DNA of 64,000 nt, from NCBI GenBank assembly GCA_027587225.1, contig JAPDDQ010000014.1, forward strand, positions 88,657 through 152,656, written 5' to 3'. This stretch comes from Solirubrobacter taibaiensis (GTDB taxonomy: Bacteria > Actinomycetota > Thermoleophilia > Solirubrobacterales > Solirubrobacteraceae). Each line of letters begins with the position of its first letter. The first letter of the stretch is position 1. The translations under genes and the position numbers were made by a program. Shown here piece after piece: positions 62,630 to 64,000 of the stretch. The notes below the pieces were generated by a model. The model was not told the origin of the DNA. It saw nothing but the letters and a program-made list of their open reading frames with translations, and searched no databases.

Positions 62630-63192
62630 TTCGCACGCTCCAGCACTTCGAGCAGACGCCAGCGCTTGGTGCGCGACATCGGCCGGCACTCCTGGACGCG
62701 AACCGTGTCGCCCTCATGGGCGTTGTTGCTCTCGTCGTGGACGTGCAGGGTCACCGAGCTGCGGAGGATCTTGTGGTAGCGCTTGTGCCGGCGCGCGATG
62801 TCCACGCGCACGACCACCGTCTTGTCCGGCTTGTCGGACACGACGATGCCCTGGCGCTCCTTCGGGCGGCCGGGACCGTGCTCGGGAGCGTGCTGCTCCT
62901 CGACCACGGGCGCCGCGGCACGCGCCTCGGCGCGCTTGGCCTTCTGCTTCGCGCGGTAGCGACGCCGCTGGGCGGCGTTGCGCTCCTTGTGGGCCTGACG
63001 CTCGGCCAGGCGCTCCTCAAGGGTCCGCGGACCGCTGGGCGACTTCGCCTTGGCGGCGCGAGCAGCGGCGTTGCGCTCCTTGCGGGTGGCCGTGGGGCCG
63101 GCGGGCTTCTCCTCGGAGGCGGGCGCGTCGGCGGTCGCCTCCGTGGAGGTCACCTCCTCCACGTTCTCAGTTGTCTCTTCGGATTCAGCCAT
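62626..63192 (-). CDS. rpsQ: 30S ribosomal protein uS17 with long N-terminal extension
   Basis: A 188-aa protein; usual uS17 is about 85 aa. The normal core starts near residue 110: [60 protein letters not shown]. Before it lies an acidic stretch (residues 1-30, [17 protein letters not shown]), then a basic Ala/Arg/Lys/Gln helix (residues 35-95, [20 protein letters not shown]). No other in-frame family start is better, and the GC-rich third positions continue throughout. The extension is probably real. Confidence 0.94.
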   Translation of the reverse strand: MAESEETTENVEEVTSTEATADAPASEEKPAGPTATRKERNAAARAAKAKSPSGPRTLEERLAERQAHKERNAAQRRRYRAKQKAKRAEARAAAPVVEEQHAPEHGPGRPKERQGIVVSDKPDKTVVVRVDIARRHKRYHKILRSSVTLHVHDESNNAHEGDTVRVQECRPMSRTKRWRLLEVLERAK

Positions 63193-63398
63193 CAGATCTT
63201 CTGTGTCGGGTCGATGCCGCGCTGACGCGCGACGGTCAGGGCGCGAGCGACGTCGCGCTTGGCGGACCGGAGGCCCGCCGTGTTCTCGAGCTCACCCGTC
63301 GCGTGCTGCAGACGGAGGCCGAACAGGTTCTTCCGCGCGGTCGCAAGATGCTCGCGCAGACCCTTGTCGTCCAGGTCACGGAGTTCGGTCGACTTCAT
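63192..63398 (-). CDS. rpmC: 50S ribosomal protein uL29
   Basis: A 68-aa protein beside the exit tunnel, [20 protein letters not shown], then ARKNLFGLRLQHATGELENT and RSAKRDVARALTVARQRGID. ATG 63398 shares a base with the rplP stop (TGATG); GTG 63401 would add one residue. The stop overlaps the rpsQ start. Confidence 0.97.
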   Translation of the reverse strand: MKSTELRDLDDKGLREHLATARKNLFGLRLQHATGELENTAGLRSAKRDVARALTVARQRGIDPTQKI

Positions 63399-63814
63399 CA
63401 CTGACCGTCCTCACGCAGCACGAACTTGGTCTTCACGGGCAGCTTGTGGCCGGCCAGGCGCATGGCCTCGCGAGCGAGGTCCTCCGGCACGCCGGAGAGC
63501 TCGAACATCACGCGACCCGGCTTGACGACGGCAACCCAGCCTTCCGGGTTGCCCTTACCGGAACCCATGCGGGTCTCGGCCGGCTTCTTGGTGAAGGCCT
63601 TGTCCGGGAAGACGTTGATCCACACCTTGCCGCCACGCTTGATCTTGCGGGTCATCGCGATACGAGCGGCCTCGATCTGGCGGTTCGTCAGCCAGCCCGC
63701 TTCGGTGGCCTTGAGGCCGTAATCCCCGAAGTTGACCGTCTGCTGACCGCGCGAGAGGCCATGCCGGCGCCCGCGATGGACCTTGCGGAACTTGACGCGC
63801 TTAGGAGAAAGCAT
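63398..63814 (-). CDS. rplP: 50S ribosomal protein uL16
   Basis: A 138-aa protein at the A-site. [80 protein letters not shown] and [20 protein letters not shown] are all standard. Its ATG immediately follows the TAA of the glycine-rich frame upstream (TAAATG). Confidence 0.98.
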   Translation of the reverse strand: MLSPKRVKFRKVHRGRRHGLSRGQQTVNFGDYGLKATEAGWLTNRQIEAARIAMTRKIKRGGKVWINVFPDKAFTKKPAETRMGSGKGNPEGWVAVVKPGRVMFELSGVPEDLAREAMRLAGHKLPVKTKFVLREDGQ

Positions 63815-64000
63815 TTATCGGCCTCCGCCCTGCTGGTAGCCGCCGCCACCGCCGCCACGGCCACCGCCGCCACCGCCGCCGGGACCGCCGCCACGGCCAC
63901 CGCCGTAACCGCCGCCTCCGCCGCCACGGCCACCGCCGCCGACTCAGCCGACCTGCGCCTGCCCTGCGTGGTAGTGACTTCTGATGTCCGACGGCGAGAG
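63815..64000 (-). CDS. rpsC: Glycine-rich RGG-like frame, probable 3' end of rpsC (uS3), disrupted
   Basis: Gene order predicts rpsC just upstream of rplP. The frame ending in the TAA at 63815 encodes a run of Gly with Arg and Tyr (RGGGGGGYGGGRGGGP, then GGYQQGGGR). In the same frame, a coding-looking segment SDIRSHYHAGQAQVG comes first but is cut off by TGA at 63944-63946. Either rpsC ends at that TGA and the repeat is untranslated, or a base error or frameshift in the GGN repeats hides a continuous RGG tail. The rpsC core itself is outside the window, so identity is by position only. Confidence 0.4.

Noticed and set aside
63688..63933. Ala/Val-rich minus-strand frame overlapping rplP and the glycine repeat
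   Set aside because: It is the shifted reading of the GGN repeat (GCG/GTG codons) and of rplP; no start site or homology.

Overview
The window is GC-rich bacterial DNA with almost exclusively G/C third codon positions, many GTG/TTG starts, an Actinobacteria-type spc/alpha ribosomal cluster, an F420-type luciferase-like oxidoreductase, zinc-type uS14 and secreted proteins with Lys/Arg-rich modules. This points to Actinomycetota, most probably class Thermoleophilia (Solirubrobacterales, Solirubrobacter-like). That placement is an inference from style and gene content; no 16S gene is present.

Left part (1-31 kb): mixed metabolic and accessory genes in short, tightly overlapped operons. In order they are: an MFS pump (cut by the window edge) and a PlsC acyltransferase; a biotin-carrier / methylmalonyl-CoA-decarboxylase-like crotonase / BioF-like set; a BKACE enzyme with two spermidine-synthase-like membrane genes; rubredoxin and Nudix; an SHMT-like / AceE-like E1 / GntR operon divergent from an amidohydrolase; MarR/cupin and GNAT/cupin pairs; an LLM oxidoreductase; a beta-propeller; ArfB; an ECF sigma factor carrying its own zinc-finger and membrane tail; a Leu/Val-type dehydrogenase; a four-gene operon of metallo-beta-lactamase, two tandem PQQ-type sugar dehydrogenases and a zinc-ribbon GAF protein; a DUF3037/HipA-like kinase pair; and acetoacetyl-CoA synthetase.

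Middle part (31-51 kb): an orphan NarL-type histidine kinase, an Lrp regulator, a universal stress protein, an XRE/membrane-protein module with a palindromic operator, tRNA-Pro(CGG), a second ECF sigma factor with a fused membrane tail, Nif3, a 57-aa IF2_N-like protein, FadD, a 207-bp MITE-like element, patatin, PBP4, a secreted S15-type hydrolase, pyrophosphatase, a 5'-nucleotidase, LigA, SurE and a GGDEF protein.

Right part (50.9-64 kb, minus strand): the end of the S10 operon and the whole spc/alpha region. From the window end it reads (rpsC tail) rplP-rpmC-rpsQ-rplN-rplX-rplE-rpsZ-rpsH-rplF-rplR-rpsE-rpmD-rplO-secY-adk-map, then an interruption, then rpmJ-rpsM-rpsK-rpoA-rplQ-truA. infA and rpsD are missing from their usual places. 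A Vps62-like gene and a frame-disrupted small gene sit at the infA site, and a coding-looking 45-aa ORF sits at the rpsD site. uS17 has a roughly 110-residue N-terminal extension, and the rpsC end carries an RGG-like glycine tract broken by an in-frame TGA.

Neighbouring convergent genes repeatedly overlap at their 3' ends, often sharing a CTAG that supplies both stop codons. No CRISPR array, prophage, transposase or rRNA gene was found. The likeliest novelty lies in the sigma-factor fusions, the MITE-like element, the rearranged ribosomal junctions, and the biotin-carrier/decarboxylase-like and SHMT-like/E1 gene sets.
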